The position numbers and the translations under genes were made by a program. Shown here piece by piece: positions 17,842-28,072 of a stretch of DNA of 64,000 bases. This DNA is from Janthinobacterium silvisoli (GTDB taxonomy: Bacteria > Pseudomonadota > Gammaproteobacteria > Burkholderiales > Burkholderiaceae_D): contig NZ_JACHCL010000001.1 in NCBI RefSeq assembly GCF_014200725.1, forward strand, positions 1,984,001-2,048,000, given 5' to 3'. Position 1 is the stretch's first letter; each line of letters starts with the position of its first letter. Below the pieces are notes generated by a model, which was given only the letters and a program-made list of their open reading frames with translations, had not been told where the DNA came from and did no database searches.

Positions 17842-19253
17842 GGTGGCGAACTCCGGTAGTGATTGGCCAGCATCACGGCCAGCGCGCACGAAGCGATGCG
17901 GCTGGCGCGCGAATCGGCGCGGCTGGTGAGAATGACGGGCACTTTCGCGCCCAGCACGATGCCGGCGCTGTCGGCGTCACCCATGTATTCGAGCTGCTTG
18001 GCCAGCATATTGCCGCTTTCCAGATCGGGCACCAGCAAGATATCGGCGCGCCCCGCCACTTCCGACACAATGCCCTTGACGGTGGCGGCCGTGATCGAGA
18101 CGGCGTTATCAAACGCCAGCGGGCCATCCAGGATCGCGCCTGTAATTTGCCCACGGTCGGCCATCTTGCACAGGGCTGCCGCATCCACCGTGGCCGGCAT
18201 GGTGGGGTTCACCGTTTCCACTGCCGCCAGGATGGCCACGCGCGGCTGCGCCACGCCGATCACATGCGCCAGGTCGATGGCGTTGCGCACGATGTCGGCC
18301 TTGATTTCCAGGGTCGGCGCGATATTGACGGCGGCGTCCGTGATGATGAAAGGACGCGGATAGGCGGGCGTCTGCATCAAAAAGCAGTGGCTGACCCGGC
18401 GCTTGGTGCGCAAGCCGGCGCTGGCCGTCAGGATAGCCGACATCAATTCATCGGTATGCAGGCTGCCTTTCATCAGCGCTTCCACTTCGCCCTTGCCCGC
18501 CAGTTCGGCCCCGCGCGCGGCGGCTGCGTGGCTATGCTCGACGTCTTCGATCTGTATGCCTTCCAGCGACAGTCCTGCTGCCGCTGCCACCGCTTCCAGG
18601 CGCGCGCGCGGCGCCACCAGCACGGGCGTGATCAAGCCTGCCGCATGGGCATCGAGCGCGCCCGACAAACTCAATTCATCGCAAGGGTGGACCACGGCCA
18701 CCTTGATCGGCCCCAGGGTGCGCGCATGTTCGAGCAGGCGCCGCGTGCCATCGCCGTTATGCAACCGCACTTCAGGCAAGGTGGCGCGCGCCCGTTCGAT
18801 CTGTTCGGCCGGCGCAATCACCTGCGCCTCGCCATCGAGCACCACGGCACCGTGCTGGTTGACGCAGCGGCAAGCCAGGGTCACATGGCGGTTCAAAGGT
18901 TCGAGCGCCGTCACGGTGACGCCGATATCGAGCGTGTCGCCCACGCGCACGGGCTGCAGGAAGCGCAGCGTCTGGCCCGCATACACGGTGCCGGCGCCGG
19001 GCAGGCGCGTACCCAGCACGGCTGAAATCAAGGCCGCGCCCCACATACCATGCGCGATTACGCCCTGGTAGCGGCTGGATGCGGCAAATTCCGGATCCAG
19101 GTGCTGTGGATTGTCATCGCCCGACATCACCGCGAACAGGGCAATGTCGTCGGCGCTCAGGGTGCGCGTGATGCTGGCGCTGTCGCCCAGGGCGATCTGT
19201 TCAAACGTGCGGTTGCGCACGACATGCAAATCATCGTCTTTACTGTTAATCAT
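17838..19253 (-). CDS. MaoC-like hydratase / phosphate acetyltransferase fusion
   Basis: This 471-aa fusion has an N-terminal MaoC-type hot-dog domain (about residues 15-150, with FAVMSGDDNPQHLDPEFA and IAHGMWGAALISAVLG). A phosphate acetyl/butyryl-transferase domain follows (about 170-470, with DAAVNIAPTLEIKADIVRNA and GPLAFDNAVS). It is annotated in many proteobacteria as bifunctional enoyl-CoA hydratase/phosphate acetyltransferase. The Pta part would convert acyl-CoA to acyl phosphate for AckA, whose start codon overlaps its stop. The hydratase substrate, possibly a short (R)-3-hydroxyacyl-CoA, is inferred from the neighbouring PHA-synthase-like DUF3141 gene. Confidence 0.92.
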   Translation of the reverse strand: MINSKDDDLHVVRNRTFEQIALGDSASITRTLSADDIALFAVMSGDDNPQHLDPEFAASSRYQGVIAHGMWGAALISAVLGTRLPGAGTVYAGQTLRFLQPVRVGDTLDIGVTVTALEPLNRHVTLACRCVNQHGAVVLDGEAQVIAPAEQIERARATLPEVRLHNGDGTRRLLEHARTLGPIKVAVVHPCDELSLSGALDAHAAGLITPVLVAPRARLEAVAAAAGLSLEGIQIEDVEHSHAAAARGAELAGKGEVEALMKGSLHTDELMSAILTASAGLRTKRRVSHCFLMQTPAYPRPFIITDAAVNIAPTLEIKADIVRNAIDLAHVIGVAQPRVAILAAVETVNPTMPATVDAAALCKMADRGQITGAILDGPLAFDNAVSITAATVKGIVSEVAGRADILLVPDLESGNMLAKQLEYMGDADSAGIVLGAKVPVILTSRADSRASRIASCALAVMLANHYRSSPP

Positions 19254-19262
19254 GTGAACCTT

Positions 19263-21524
19263 CTAGGCTGGACTGCTATTTTTGACAGGTTTGGTTTTGG
19301 ACTTGGACGCGGCCGCAGGCGCTGATGCAGGCGCAGCATGCTTCGCTTGCGCACTGGCTGCCCGCTCGAATACGTCCAGCATCTGCTGCAGGCTGGCTTC
19401 CTCATCGGGCGTCGGTGCATCGGGCACCAGCAGCACTTGCTGCAGCCACTCGGCCAGCGCGCGGATGGCGTCCGGCTTGGCGCGCGACAGCAGCAGCGGC
19501 AGGGCCGCCATGGCGCCGTCGAAATCGTGCAGCATCAAGCGCGACTGCTGGCGCACTGTACGGCGGAAAGTCTCCATGCCCAAGCCGCCCGTGTACTGCG
19601 GCTGTATCAGTTTCAGGGCCAGATTGACGCGTCGTTCATCGGCAATCATGCGGAAACGGTAGATATAAAACAGCGCGCGCACGCCCGCTTCGGCCAGCGC
19701 GCCCTGATTCACGTCATCGTCCATATGCCGGGTTTCGCAGCGCACGTATTCGAGGTGTTCGGGCGAGACGCTGGGGTGCGGGCGCGGCGTGACATCGGGG
19801 CCCTGGCCTGCCAGCGCCTGCAGCAGCGGCGAGCCGTAGATCAGGTCGAAGGTCTGCTCCTGGACCGTGTCTCGCCAGTCGCGCCAGCTGTTCAAACCGG
19901 CCGTGACGGCGCCGGAAAACGCAGCCTGCATGGCCAGCAGCGGATTGTCGGGCGACGCCGGCTGCCGGTGCTCGCGTACTTTCTCCGCTTCTTTGGCCAC
20001 CAGTGCGGCCAGCGGATTGCGGTCCGTCCAGCGCTCGTACGATATGCGCAGCGGATGCATCAGTTGCAGCCAGCGCGCCGATTGCGGCGTCACCACGGCG
20101 CGCACCCAGGGCTGCACGAAACTGCGGTACAGCGACAGATTCACTTCCGATATGCGGGCGGCAGTGGCGAACTTGCGGTCGTTTTCCACCGACGGCTGCA
20201 CGATGGCACGCACATCATCGAGGTTGCGGCGTTCGACCGACAAGACATAGTCGCCGCTAGCCAGGTCGGCGTTCGGCGTATCGGGCGTCTTTTCAACGAT
20301 CAGCGCTTCATAGATCCCGGCCGGCAGCAGGTTGATCAGGTCGATATTGCTGGCGAATTTCTGGTGCTCCTTATGCCCCACCTTGCCGGACACGAAAATG
20401 CCCAGATGGCCCACGCTGTCATGCACCGCATACACAATAGTCTGGTCATGCAGCAGTACGTCATGATCATCGCGGTACAGATCCGTGATCCAGCCCAGCG
20501 CCTGCGGTGGCGGCGTGATGTTGTCGCCTTTCGAGCAGAATACGACGATGGGCGAGCGGATATTGCGCAAGTCCAGGCGCACGCCTTCGGAGGTGATCAG
20601 TTCGGCAGTAGCCAGGCGGTTGCCGATAAACAGATTGTCGACGATGTACTGCATTTCGACGGCGTTCAGGAATACATGGCCGCCCCAGTATTTTTCAAAT
20701 TCCAGGTAGCGCGGCGCTTCCGTGTCGATGTTTGCATACAGGTTGTATTGCTTGGTCCACAGGGTATTGGCCGGGTTGAGCTTCTCGAAATTCTGCACCA
20801 GGCTGGCGCCGTCGAACAATCCATTGCCCAGGTCCCCTGCCAGCGCCGTGGCCCAGCTGCCGCCCATCAGGCCACCCGAATAACGCATCGGGTTGCGGCC
20901 ATGCCAGCCGGCCCAGTACGACACGGGCGCACCGGCCACGATGATGGGGCCAAACAGTTCCGGGCGCATGGCGGCCGTCATCAATATCTGCCAGCCCGCC
21001 TGGCAATTACCGATGACGACAGGCTTGCCTTCACTGTCAGGATGCAGGGCAATGACTTTTTCCAGGAAAATCGCTTCCGCATGCATCACGTCTTCCACCG
21101 TCTGGCCTGGCACCGGATTGGGCAGGAAGCCGATGAAATAGCATGGGTGGCCAGCGCGCAGGGCCACGCCGATCTCGCTCTCGGCCTTGAAGCCGCCGAT
21201 GCCGGGGCCGTGACCCGCGCGCGGATCGACGACAACGAAAGGCCGCTTCGATGGCAGGGGATCGGGCGAGTCGGGCGTCAGAATGCGCACCAGGCCATAG
21301 TTGACGGGGCGCTCCAGCTCCAGGCCCGTCATCACCACTTCGGCGGGGAAGTCGAGCACGTTCGGCACTTTTTCAGCCATATGTTCCTGGTACTGATTGC
21401 CGCGCCGGCGCATCACGTCCGCGTACAGTACGATGCGCTGCCACGAATCGCGTGCATAGTCGCCCAGCATGCCCAGGGACGGCAAGCCGCCGGTGGAAAA
21501 AGGTGCTGCGGTTTTGTTCGTCAT
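19263..21524 (-). CDS. DUF3141 protein, PHA-synthase-like alpha/beta hydrolase
   Basis: This 753-aa protein belongs to the DUF3141 family. It has an N-terminal region (DYARDSWQRIVLYADVMRRR) like that of class I PHA synthases. An alpha/beta-hydrolase core (about 90-400) follows, with the nucleophile-elbow-like VIGNCQAGW, whose Cys sits where PHA synthases have G-x-C-x-G. A long helical extension ends in an Ala/Lys-rich tail typical of polyester-granule-binding proteins. Nine bp separate it from the MaoC-Pta gene. A role in short-chain 3-hydroxyacyl or polyester metabolism under low oxygen is plausible, but the enzymatic activity of DUF3141 is not established to my knowledge. Confidence 0.85.
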   Translation of the reverse strand: MTNKTAAPFSTGGLPSLGMLGDYARDSWQRIVLYADVMRRRGNQYQEHMAEKVPNVLDFPAEVVMTGLELERPVNYGLVRILTPDSPDPLPSKRPFVVVDPRAGHGPGIGGFKAESEIGVALRAGHPCYFIGFLPNPVPGQTVEDVMHAEAIFLEKVIALHPDSEGKPVVIGNCQAGWQILMTAAMRPELFGPIIVAGAPVSYWAGWHGRNPMRYSGGLMGGSWATALAGDLGNGLFDGASLVQNFEKLNPANTLWTKQYNLYANIDTEAPRYLEFEKYWGGHVFLNAVEMQYIVDNLFIGNRLATAELITSEGVRLDLRNIRSPIVVFCSKGDNITPPPQALGWITDLYRDDHDVLLHDQTIVYAVHDSVGHLGIFVSGKVGHKEHQKFASNIDLINLLPAGIYEALIVEKTPDTPNADLASGDYVLSVERRNLDDVRAIVQPSVENDRKFATAARISEVNLSLYRSFVQPWVRAVVTPQSARWLQLMHPLRISYERWTDRNPLAALVAKEAEKVREHRQPASPDNPLLAMQAAFSGAVTAGLNSWRDWRDTVQEQTFDLIYGSPLLQALAGQGPDVTPRPHPSVSPEHLEYVRCETRHMDDDVNQGALAEAGVRALFYIYRFRMIADERRVNLALKLIQPQYTGGLGMETFRRTVRQQSRLMLHDFDGAMAALPLLLSRAKPDAIRALAEWLQQVLLVPDAPTPDEEASLQQMLDVFERAASAQAKHAAPASAPAAASKSKTKPVKNSSPA

Positions 21525-21593
21525 GGCTATCCTCTTTGCAGATGTCTACTTACAGATTGCTGCGCCAGTGGGATTCAGGCACAGGATTCGAAA

Positions 21594-22730
21594 TTACGCC
21601 ATCTGGCTGATGGTCTTCCTGAAACGGGCCAGTGCGAAAGAAAACAGGGCCGTGCCAATCACCAGCAGGGCCAGGAACGGTTTCCACACCACCGCAATGC
21701 CCGCGCCCCGGTACAAAATCGCCTGGCTCAATTCGACAAAGTGCGTGGTGGGCGCGATCAGCATGATGTTTTGCACCAGTTCCGGCATGCTTTCGCGTGG
21801 CGTGCTGCCACCCGAAAGCATCTGCAGCGGCAGCAGCACCAGAATCAGCAGCATGCCAAATTGCGGCATGCTGCGCGCCAGGGTGGCCAGGAAGATGCCC
21901 ATCGAAGTAGTGGCAAACAGGTGCAAGGCAGCGCCGCACAGGAACAAGGCGATCGAGCCTTCGATCGGCACATGCAGCAAGCCACGCACCACCAGGTTCA
22001 GCGACAGCGCGGCGGCGATCAGCACCACCAATCCCATCGACCAGACCTTGGCCAGCATGATTTCAGCCGGCGTGACCGGCATCACCAGCAAATGCTCGAT
22101 GGTGCCGTGTTCGCGCTCGCGTATCAGGGCCGCACCCGTCAGGATGATGGACAGCATCGTCACCTGGTTGATGATTTCCATCAGCGAGCCAAACCAGGCC
22201 TGGCTCAGCGACGGATTGAAGCGCGCACGCATCACCAGGTCCACTGGCAGCTTTGTCGCGGCCCGGTAGCGTTTTGAAAATTCTGCCACTTCGCCAGCGA
22301 CGATCTGCTGGATGTAGCCGCTGCCGCTGAAAGCCTGGCTCATACGGGTAGCATCCACATTCAGCTGCAATGTCGCCGGGCGCCCGGCCAGCACGTCGGC
22401 CTGCAGTTTCGACGGTATCGTCAGCACGAAAGTGTAGCGGCCCGCATCGAGGCCCGCGTCCACCTCCCCCTGGTTGATCATGGCCGGCTGCGTGAACTGC
22501 GGTGGAAAGAAGGCCGAGGCAATGCGCGCCGACAGCGGCGAGCCATCTTCATCGACGATGGCAATCGCCGCCATGTGCAGGGTTTCCGGCTTGGCCGTGG
22601 CGGCCACGTAGATCGCCAGGGTAAAGGTGTAGGCGATCAGGATCAGCATCATGGGATCGCGGATCAGGCTCCAGATTTCCTTCACGCCCAGACGGTAGAT
22701 ATTTTCCAGATGTCGCATAGGGTTAACCAT
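21594..22730 (-). CDS. ABC-2 type efflux permease (YhhJ-like)
   Basis: This 378-aa membrane protein has one N-terminal helix, a large periplasmic domain (about 45-170) and five C-terminal helices. It carries the ABC-2 permease signature EREHGTIEHLLVMPVTPAEIMLAKV. It matches the YhhJ partner of RbbA/YhiH-type exporters. Its ATG shares one base with the stop of the ATPase/permease fusion gene, so the two are coupled. With the HlyD-like and outer-membrane proteins upstream it would form a tripartite ABC exporter. The substrate is unknown. Confidence 0.92.
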   Translation of the reverse strand: MVNPMRHLENIYRLGVKEIWSLIRDPMMLILIAYTFTLAIYVAATAKPETLHMAAIAIVDEDGSPLSARIASAFFPPQFTQPAMINQGEVDAGLDAGRYTFVLTIPSKLQADVLAGRPATLQLNVDATRMSQAFSGSGYIQQIVAGEVAEFSKRYRAATKLPVDLVMRARFNPSLSQAWFGSLMEIINQVTMLSIILTGAALIREREHGTIEHLLVMPVTPAEIMLAKVWSMGLVVLIAAALSLNLVVRGLLHVPIEGSIALFLCGAALHLFATTSMGIFLATLARSMPQFGMLLILVLLPLQMLSGGSTPRESMPELVQNIMLIAPTTHFVELSQAILYRGAGIAVVWKPFLALLVIGTALFSFALARFRKTISQMA

Positions 22731-25516
22731 CAGCTCTCCTGTTTCTTCAGCAATGCGACCGTCACGCCGAGGATCACGGGAATGGCGATCAAGAGCGGCA
22801 GGAACGAGGCGTGCAGGTCTGAAAAACCCAGCGCCTTGTTGAAAATGCCGCGGCTGATATTGAGCATATGCGTGGCCGGATAAATCAGGCCGATGACCTT
22901 GCCCGTGCCTTCCATCGACGAGACGGGATTGAGCAGGCCGGAAAACTGGATGGCCGGGATCATGGTGCCTATCATGGTCACGAACAGGGCCGCGATCTGG
23001 CTGCGCGTAAAGGTCGAGGCGAACAGGCCGATGCCGGTGGCGCAGATATTGAAGATGAAAGTGGCAGCGATCAGGGTCAGCAAGCTGCCCTTGATCGGCA
23101 CATCAAAAGCCGTCACCGCCAGCAACGCCATCAGCACGAAGTTCAGCATCGCCAACACCACATACGGCACCTGCTTGCCGAGCAAAAATTCCAGCCGCGT
23201 GACGGGTGTCACGTATAGATTGATGATGGAACCGAGCTCCTTTTCGCGCACCACGGACAACGCCGCCAGCATGGCCGGCAGCATCAAGAGCAGCATGGGG
23301 ATCACGGCCGGCACCATGGCGGGCAGGCTTTTTACGTCAGGGTTGTAGCGGAAACGCGTCTCGACGGCGACAGGGCTGCTCATCGTCACGCCATAGCGGT
23401 GCAAGGCCTGATCGGCCAGCCAGCCCTGATGCATGCCCTGCACATAGCCTTGCACGGTTTCCGCGCGCATCGGCATGGCGCCATCGATCCAGGCTCCCAC
23501 TTGCGCGGGCGCGCCACGCTGCACGTCACGCGCAAAACCGGGCGGGATTTCGATGGCCAGCGCCAGCTCGCCGCTGCGCATGCGTTTATCCAGATCGGCG
23601 TAATCGCGCAGCGGCGGCTTTTCCACGAAATAGCGCGAACCGGCCAGGTTGTTCGTGTAATTCTGGCTCAAGCTCGTCTGGTCGTGATCAAGCACCGCGT
23701 AACTCAAGTCCTCCACGTCCAGGCTGATGCCGAAACCGATCACGAACAGCAGCAGCACCGAGCCGCCCAGCGCCAGGGTCAGGCGCACGGGATCGCGGCG
23801 CAGTTCCAGCGTTTCGCGCCACATATAACTGAGCATGCGGGCCAGGCTAAAACTGCTGAACCGGCTGCGTCGCCGCGGGTGTTCAGCTTCTTCCTGCGTC
23901 ACTACCGGCGCCGGGGTTTCTTCCTCCTGCGCTGGCGCCGTGCCGCCGCCCGCCTCTTCCAGGTAAGCGATAAAGGCCGCTTCCAGGGAAGGCGCCCCCT
24001 TCTTGCGTACCAGTTCGGCCGGCGCATCGCTGACCAGCACTTTCCCCGCGTGCATCAGCGAAATGCGGTCGCAGCGCTCGGCCTCGTTCATGAAGTGGGT
24101 GGAAATGAAAATCGTGACGTGGTCGCGCCGCGCCAGTTCTATCATCAGGCGCCAGAAATTATCGCGCGCGATCGGGTCGACGCCCGACGTCGGTTCGTCG
24201 AGGATCAGCATTTCCGGCTTGTGCACCATCGCCACGGCCAGCGACAAACGCTGGCGTATGCCCAGCGGCAGGCTGTCGGGCAGGTTATCGAGCACCTCGG
24301 CCAGGTCGAAGCGCTGCACCATTTCATCGACGCGGGCCGCTATCTGGCTTTCCGGCACGTGGAACAGGCGCGCATGCAGCACCAGGTTCTGGCGCACCGT
24401 CAGTTCGCCATACAGCGAAAACGCCTGCGACATATAGCCGACCCGGCGGCGCGTATCGATATCGCTGGAATCGACTTCATGGCCGAATAGCCAGGCCTTG
24501 CCTTCAGTAGCGGGCAGCAAACCGGTCAGCATCTTCATGGTGGTCGATTTGCCGCAGCCGTTAGAACCCAGGAAGCCGAAAATCTCGCCACGGCCGATGC
24601 GGAAATTCACATGATCGACGGCCGTGAAATCGCCGAAACGCATGGTCAGGTCTTGCGCTTCAATGGCGATATCGGCTGCGCTGGCTGCGTCCAGCGGCGT
24701 GATCACCACCGGCTGATGGCCGGCGCGCTTGGTTTCGGGCAGCAGCTTGATAAAGGCCGCTTCCAGGTTTTCACTGTCGGTGCGCGCCAGCAGTTCGGCC
24801 GGCGTGCCCGTGTCGAGCACCTTGCCGTCATCCATGGCGACCAGCCAATCGAAGCGCTGGGCTTCATCCATATAGGCGGTAGCCACCATCACGCTCATTT
24901 GCGGGCGCTGCACGCGGATGCCGGCGATCAGGTCCCAGAACTGGGCCCGCGCCAGCGGATCGACGCCGGTAGTCGGCTCGTCGAGGATCAGCAGGTCGGG
25001 ATCGTGGATCAAAGCACAGCACAGTCCCAGCTTTTGCTTCATGCCGCCCGACAGCTTGCCGGCCGGGCGTTCCAGGAACGATTGCAAGCCCGTGCTGCGC
25101 GTGAGCTGGTCGATGCGGCGGCGGCGCTCGGCCGCGTCATGGCCGAACAGGCGCGCAAAGAACTGCAGGTTTTCTTCGACCGACAAAGTCGGATACAGAT
25201 TCTTGCCCAGGCCTTGCGGCATGTAGGCGATACGCGGACAGACATCGTCGCGGTGGCGGCCATCGCGCATGTCGCCGCCCAGGGCCATCACGCTGCCTTC
25301 CTGTACTGCGCGCGCACCGGCCACCAGCGACAGCAGGCTCGATTTACCCACGCCGTCGGGGCCGATCAAGCCCACCATGCAGCCGGCCGGCACGTCGAGG
25401 TCGATGGCGTCCAGCGCCAGCGTCGCGCCATAGCGCTGGCTGACGCCCTTGATGCTGGCAACGAAGGTCTTGGCGTCAAGCGTGTTTGCGACCAACGTGT
25501 TCACGGCCACGCTCAC
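22730..25516 (-). CDS. ABC transporter fusion: two ATPase domains plus permease (RbbA-like)
   Basis: This 928-aa protein has two tandem ABC ATPase domains. The first has Walker [10 protein letters not shown] and signature [10 protein letters not shown]. The second has Walker [10 protein letters not shown] and a degenerate signature [14 protein letters not shown]-terminal ABC-2 permease domain (about 560-928) includes [20 protein letters not shown]. This architecture is that of RbbA/YhiH, here in a drug-exporter-like operon. It overlaps the HlyD gene by 4 bp upstream and the second permease by 1 bp downstream. The original ribosome-associated role claimed for E. coli RbbA should not be assumed here. 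Confidence 0.92.
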   Translation of the reverse strand: MSVAVNTLVANTLDAKTFVASIKGVSQRYGATLALDAIDLDVPAGCMVGLIGPDGVGKSSLLSLVAGARAVQEGSVMALGGDMRDGRHRDDVCPRIAYMPQGLGKNLYPTLSVEENLQFFARLFGHDAAERRRRIDQLTRSTGLQSFLERPAGKLSGGMKQKLGLCCALIHDPDLLILDEPTTGVDPLARAQFWDLIAGIRVQRPQMSVMVATAYMDEAQRFDWLVAMDDGKVLDTGTPAELLARTDSENLEAAFIKLLPETKRAGHQPVVITPLDAASAADIAIEAQDLTMRFGDFTAVDHVNFRIGRGEIFGFLGSNGCGKSTTMKMLTGLLPATEGKAWLFGHEVDSSDIDTRRRVGYMSQAFSLYGELTVRQNLVLHARLFHVPESQIAARVDEMVQRFDLAEVLDNLPDSLPLGIRQRLSLAVAMVHKPEMLILDEPTSGVDPIARDNFWRLMIELARRDHVTIFISTHFMNEAERCDRISLMHAGKVLVSDAPAELVRKKGAPSLEAAFIAYLEEAGGGTAPAQEEETPAPVVTQEEAEHPRRRSRFSSFSLARMLSYMWRETLELRRDPVRLTLALGGSVLLLFVIGFGISLDVEDLSYAVLDHDQTSLSQNYTNNLAGSRYFVEKPPLRDYADLDKRMRSGELALAIEIPPGFARDVQRGAPAQVGAWIDGAMPMRAETVQGYVQGMHQGWLADQALHRYGVTMSSPVAVETRFRYNPDVKSLPAMVPAVIPMLLLMLPAMLAALSVVREKELGSIINLYVTPVTRLEFLLGKQVPYVVLAMLNFVLMALLAVTAFDVPIKGSLLTLIAATFIFNICATGIGLFASTFTRSQIAALFVTMIGTMIPAIQFSGLLNPVSSMEGTGKVIGLIYPATHMLNISRGIFNKALGFSDLHASFLPLLIAIPVILGVTVALLKKQES

Positions 25517-26586
25517 TGCGGAACCTTGGCCGTCAATTCAGCGGGCCACTCCTGTTTCGGATCGAGGCGCACCCAGGCCACGCCGGGCAAACCCACTTTC
25601 ACCAGCGCCAGGTGCTTGAGCAGCAATTCGCGGCTGATCTGCGCTTTCACGCGGAACATCAGTTTCTGTCGCTCGCTGGCCGTTTCCACCGTCTTCGGCG
25701 TGAACTGGGCGCTGGCCGCCACGAAGGAGATCGTGGCAGGAATCACATAGTTGGGCGCCGCGTCGAGGATGATGCGCACCTCGCCACCCAGCGCCACCTT
25801 GCCGGCGGCCGTTTCGGGCAGGAAGAAGGTCATGTAGACGTCGGACAGGTCGACCAGGTTCAAGACCTTGCCGCCTGCGCCCAGCACTTCGCCCTGCTGC
25901 GCCACCAGGTATTGCACGCGGCCGTCACGCGGCGCCTTCAGCTGGCCATCGGCCAGGTCGGCGTCGATACGGGCGGTGGTCGCTTCAGCAGCCGTCACGG
26001 CCGAACGCGAACCGACCACTTGCGCCCTGGCTGCATCGATGGCGGACTGCGCGGCCGTGACCTGGGCCTTGGCGGCATTCAGGGCAGCGGCCACGCTGCG
26101 TACGCGGGCGCGGTCATCATCGAGCTCCTGCACCGATGATGCGCCCTCTTTCGACAGGGTTTCGGAACGGGCCAGGCGGCGCTGGGCTGCATCGAGTTCG
26201 CTTTCGCGCTGCGCCACCACCGCTAACGCAGCAGCCTTGTCGCTTTCGCGCACGGCCACTTGTGCCTGTGCGCCCACCACCGCATCGGACGCCTGCTGCT
26301 GGCGCGCGCGCGCCTCGTCGCGCTGGGCCGACAGGGAATCGACCTGCATGGTGGCCAGCGGCTGGCCCGCCTTGACGAAATCGCCTTCGCGCACAGTGAT
26401 ACTGTTGACGCGGCCAGCCAGCTTGGTGGCCACGTCGATTTCCGTCGCCTCGATGCGGCCATTGCCGCTGACGAAACCTTCGCCAGGGCCGGTGGGTCGC
26501 ATTTTTTGCCAGGCTACATAGCCCAGCACGAGGGCCGCCACGATCAGCGCGGCGGGGATGATTTTCTTCTTCAGTTGTGGGGTCAT
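25513..26586 (-). CDS. HlyD/EmrA-type periplasmic adaptor (YhiI-like)
   Basis: This 357-aa membrane-fusion protein has an N-terminal signal-anchor (about residues 8-26) and a biotinyl-lipoyl-like half-motif ([18 protein letters not shown]). A long coiled-coil hairpin (about 75-210, rich in Ala, Gln, Arg and Asp) and a beta-barrel domain follow. It would bridge the ABC permeases in the inner membrane with the NodT-type outer-membrane channel encoded just upstream. It overlaps the ABC fusion gene by 4 bp. Its order in the operon is the common yhiI-rbbA-yhhJ arrangement. Confidence 0.92.
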   Translation of the reverse strand: MTPQLKKKIIPAALIVAALVLGYVAWQKMRPTGPGEGFVSGNGRIEATEIDVATKLAGRVNSITVREGDFVKAGQPLATMQVDSLSAQRDEARARQQQASDAVVGAQAQVAVRESDKAAALAVVAQRESELDAAQRRLARSETLSKEGASSVQELDDDRARVRSVAAALNAAKAQVTAAQSAIDAARAQVVGSRSAVTAAEATTARIDADLADGQLKAPRDGRVQYLVAQQGEVLGAGGKVLNLVDLSDVYMTFFLPETAAGKVALGGEVRIILDAAPNYVIPATISFVAASAQFTPKTVETASERQKLMFRVKAQISRELLLKHLALVKVGLPGVAWVRLDPKQEWPAELTAKVPQ

Positions 26587-26604
26587 GGTATCGGCGCGAT
26601 CAAA

Positions 26605-28062
26605 TTAGTTGGTATAAGTAGCCACATTCGCGGCATCGGCGGCGGGAGCGCCACCGCCCAGGGCCGCATACAGGCTGACCTGGCTGGACAGCAGGGCGCG
26701 GCGCGTCTGCACCAGCTGCTGTTCCACCGTCAGCAAGTCGCGCTGGGCGTCGAGGACTTCCAGATAGGGGGCGGCGCCATTGTCGTAGCGCAGCTTGGCC
26801 AGGCGCGCGCGTTCCGTCTGCGCAGCCAGGGTGGTCTTGCCGATTTCGACCTGCAGTGCCAGCCAGCGCCGGTTAGAGAGCGCGTCCGCCACTTCGCGGA
26901 AGGCGCCCTGCACGCTTTTTTCATAATTGGCCACCGCCACGTCGCGGCGCACCTCGGCCAAATCCATATTGGCGCGCAGCCGGCCCGCGTCAAAAATCGG
27001 CAAGGCCAGCTGTGGCGAGAAACTCCAGGCGCCGCTGCCTGAATCAAACAGGCCGCTCAATTGCGCGCTGGCCGTACCGTAGGAGGCAGTCAGGCTGATG
27101 CGGGGAAAAAAGGCGGCACGCGCGGCGCCGATATTGGCTTGCGCCGCGCGCAGCTGGTGTTCGGCCGCCACCAGGTCGGGCCGCTGCGTCAGCAAGGACG
27201 ATGGCAAGCCCGCATGCAGCGGCAACAGCACGCTGGCGTCGTCGAAACGGCTCGTGTCCGGCGTCAGATCAAGCGGCCCGCCCACCAGCTGGGCCAGCGC
27301 ATGCGCTTGCGCTGCGCGCGACTGCTCCAGCTGGGCGGACAAGGCCAGCGCCTGGCTAAGCAGGGTTTCCACCTGGGTCAGGTCCAGCTTGGAAATCGAA
27401 CCCACTTCAAAACGGCGCGTAAAGATGCGCAGCGATTCGGCGCGGCTGTCGACGGTGGCCCGCGCCAGCGACACGCGTTCATCGAGTTCGCGCAACACCA
27501 GGTAGCCATTGGCCACTTGCGCCACTAGCGCCAGACCGACGGCGCGGCGCGCCTCGTCGCTGGCCAGCAGGTTTTGCAGCGCGCTGTCTTTCAGGCTGCG
27601 CACCCTGCCCCAGAAATCAAGTTCCCAGGCGCTGACATTCAAGCCCGCCTGGTACTGCGCCGACGTCATGGGCTGGCCCGTCAGGCTCAAGTCACCCGGC
27701 ACGCGTGTACGGCTGCCAGCAGCACCCAGGCCGATGGTGGGAAACTGGTCGGCGCGCTGTATGCCATACACGGCGCGCGCTTCTTCCACCCGCAGGGCGG
27801 CGATACGGATATCGCGGTTGTTGGCCAGCGCCAGTTCTATGGTCTGCTGCAAACGGGGATCGGCAAAATACGCGCGCCAGCCGATATCGACGGCGTTCGC
27901 GCCAGCAGGATCGGCTTCCGGGTACTGCGCCGGCACCGGCAACGGCGGCGGCGTGTAGGGCGGCGCCATCGAGGCGCAACCGGCCAGCGCCATGGCCGCA
28001 GCCAGCATGGCCGCTGGCTTGATATGGATGCGGAAGGGGAAATCAAACACTTGCTTGCTCAT
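26605..28062 (-). CDS. NodT-family outer-membrane efflux lipoprotein
   Basis: This 485-aa protein is a TolC-like outer-membrane factor of the NodT/OprM group. A signal peptide ends in a lipobox (ALAGC, Cys about residue 29). Two outer-membrane efflux repeats follow, with conserved DYWGRV-like ELDFWGRVRSLKDS and the second-repeat stretch ARAAFFPRISLTASYGTAS. It supplies the outer-membrane channel for the adjacent ABC exporter. It lies 10 bp downstream of the enoyl-ACP reductase gene and 18 bp upstream of the adaptor gene. Confidence 0.93.
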   Translation of the reverse strand: MSKQVFDFPFRIHIKPAAMLAAAMALAGCASMAPPYTPPPLPVPAQYPEADPAGANAVDIGWRAYFADPRLQQTIELALANNRDIRIAALRVEEARAVYGIQRADQFPTIGLGAAGSRTRVPGDLSLTGQPMTSAQYQAGLNVSAWELDFWGRVRSLKDSALQNLLASDEARRAVGLALVAQVANGYLVLRELDERVSLARATVDSRAESLRIFTRRFEVGSISKLDLTQVETLLSQALALSAQLEQSRAAQAHALAQLVGGPLDLTPDTSRFDDASVLLPLHAGLPSSLLTQRPDLVAAEHQLRAAQANIGAARAAFFPRISLTASYGTASAQLSGLFDSGSGAWSFSPQLALPIFDAGRLRANMDLAEVRRDVAVANYEKSVQGAFREVADALSNRRWLALQVEIGKTTLAAQTERARLAKLRYDNGAAPYLEVLDAQRDLLTVEQQLVQTRRALLSSQVSLYAALGGGAPAADAANVATYTN

Positions 28063-28072
28063 CGTCTTCCAG

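Noticed and set aside
19338..22277. Very long open frame (979 codons) on the plus strand opposite DUF3141 and the ABC permease
   Set aside because: It is antisense to two well-supported genes and is rich in His, Arg and Gln, the usual mirror of GC-rich codons. The same reasoning removes the long frames opposite kdpB, parC, hscC and the TonB receptors.
25513..28062. Reading the efflux genes as a separate drug-resistance operon with its own promoter
   Set aside because: Gaps of 10-18 bp and 1-4 bp overlaps link them to fabI upstream; the only larger gap (69 bp) is before DUF3141 and shows no promoter I could support.
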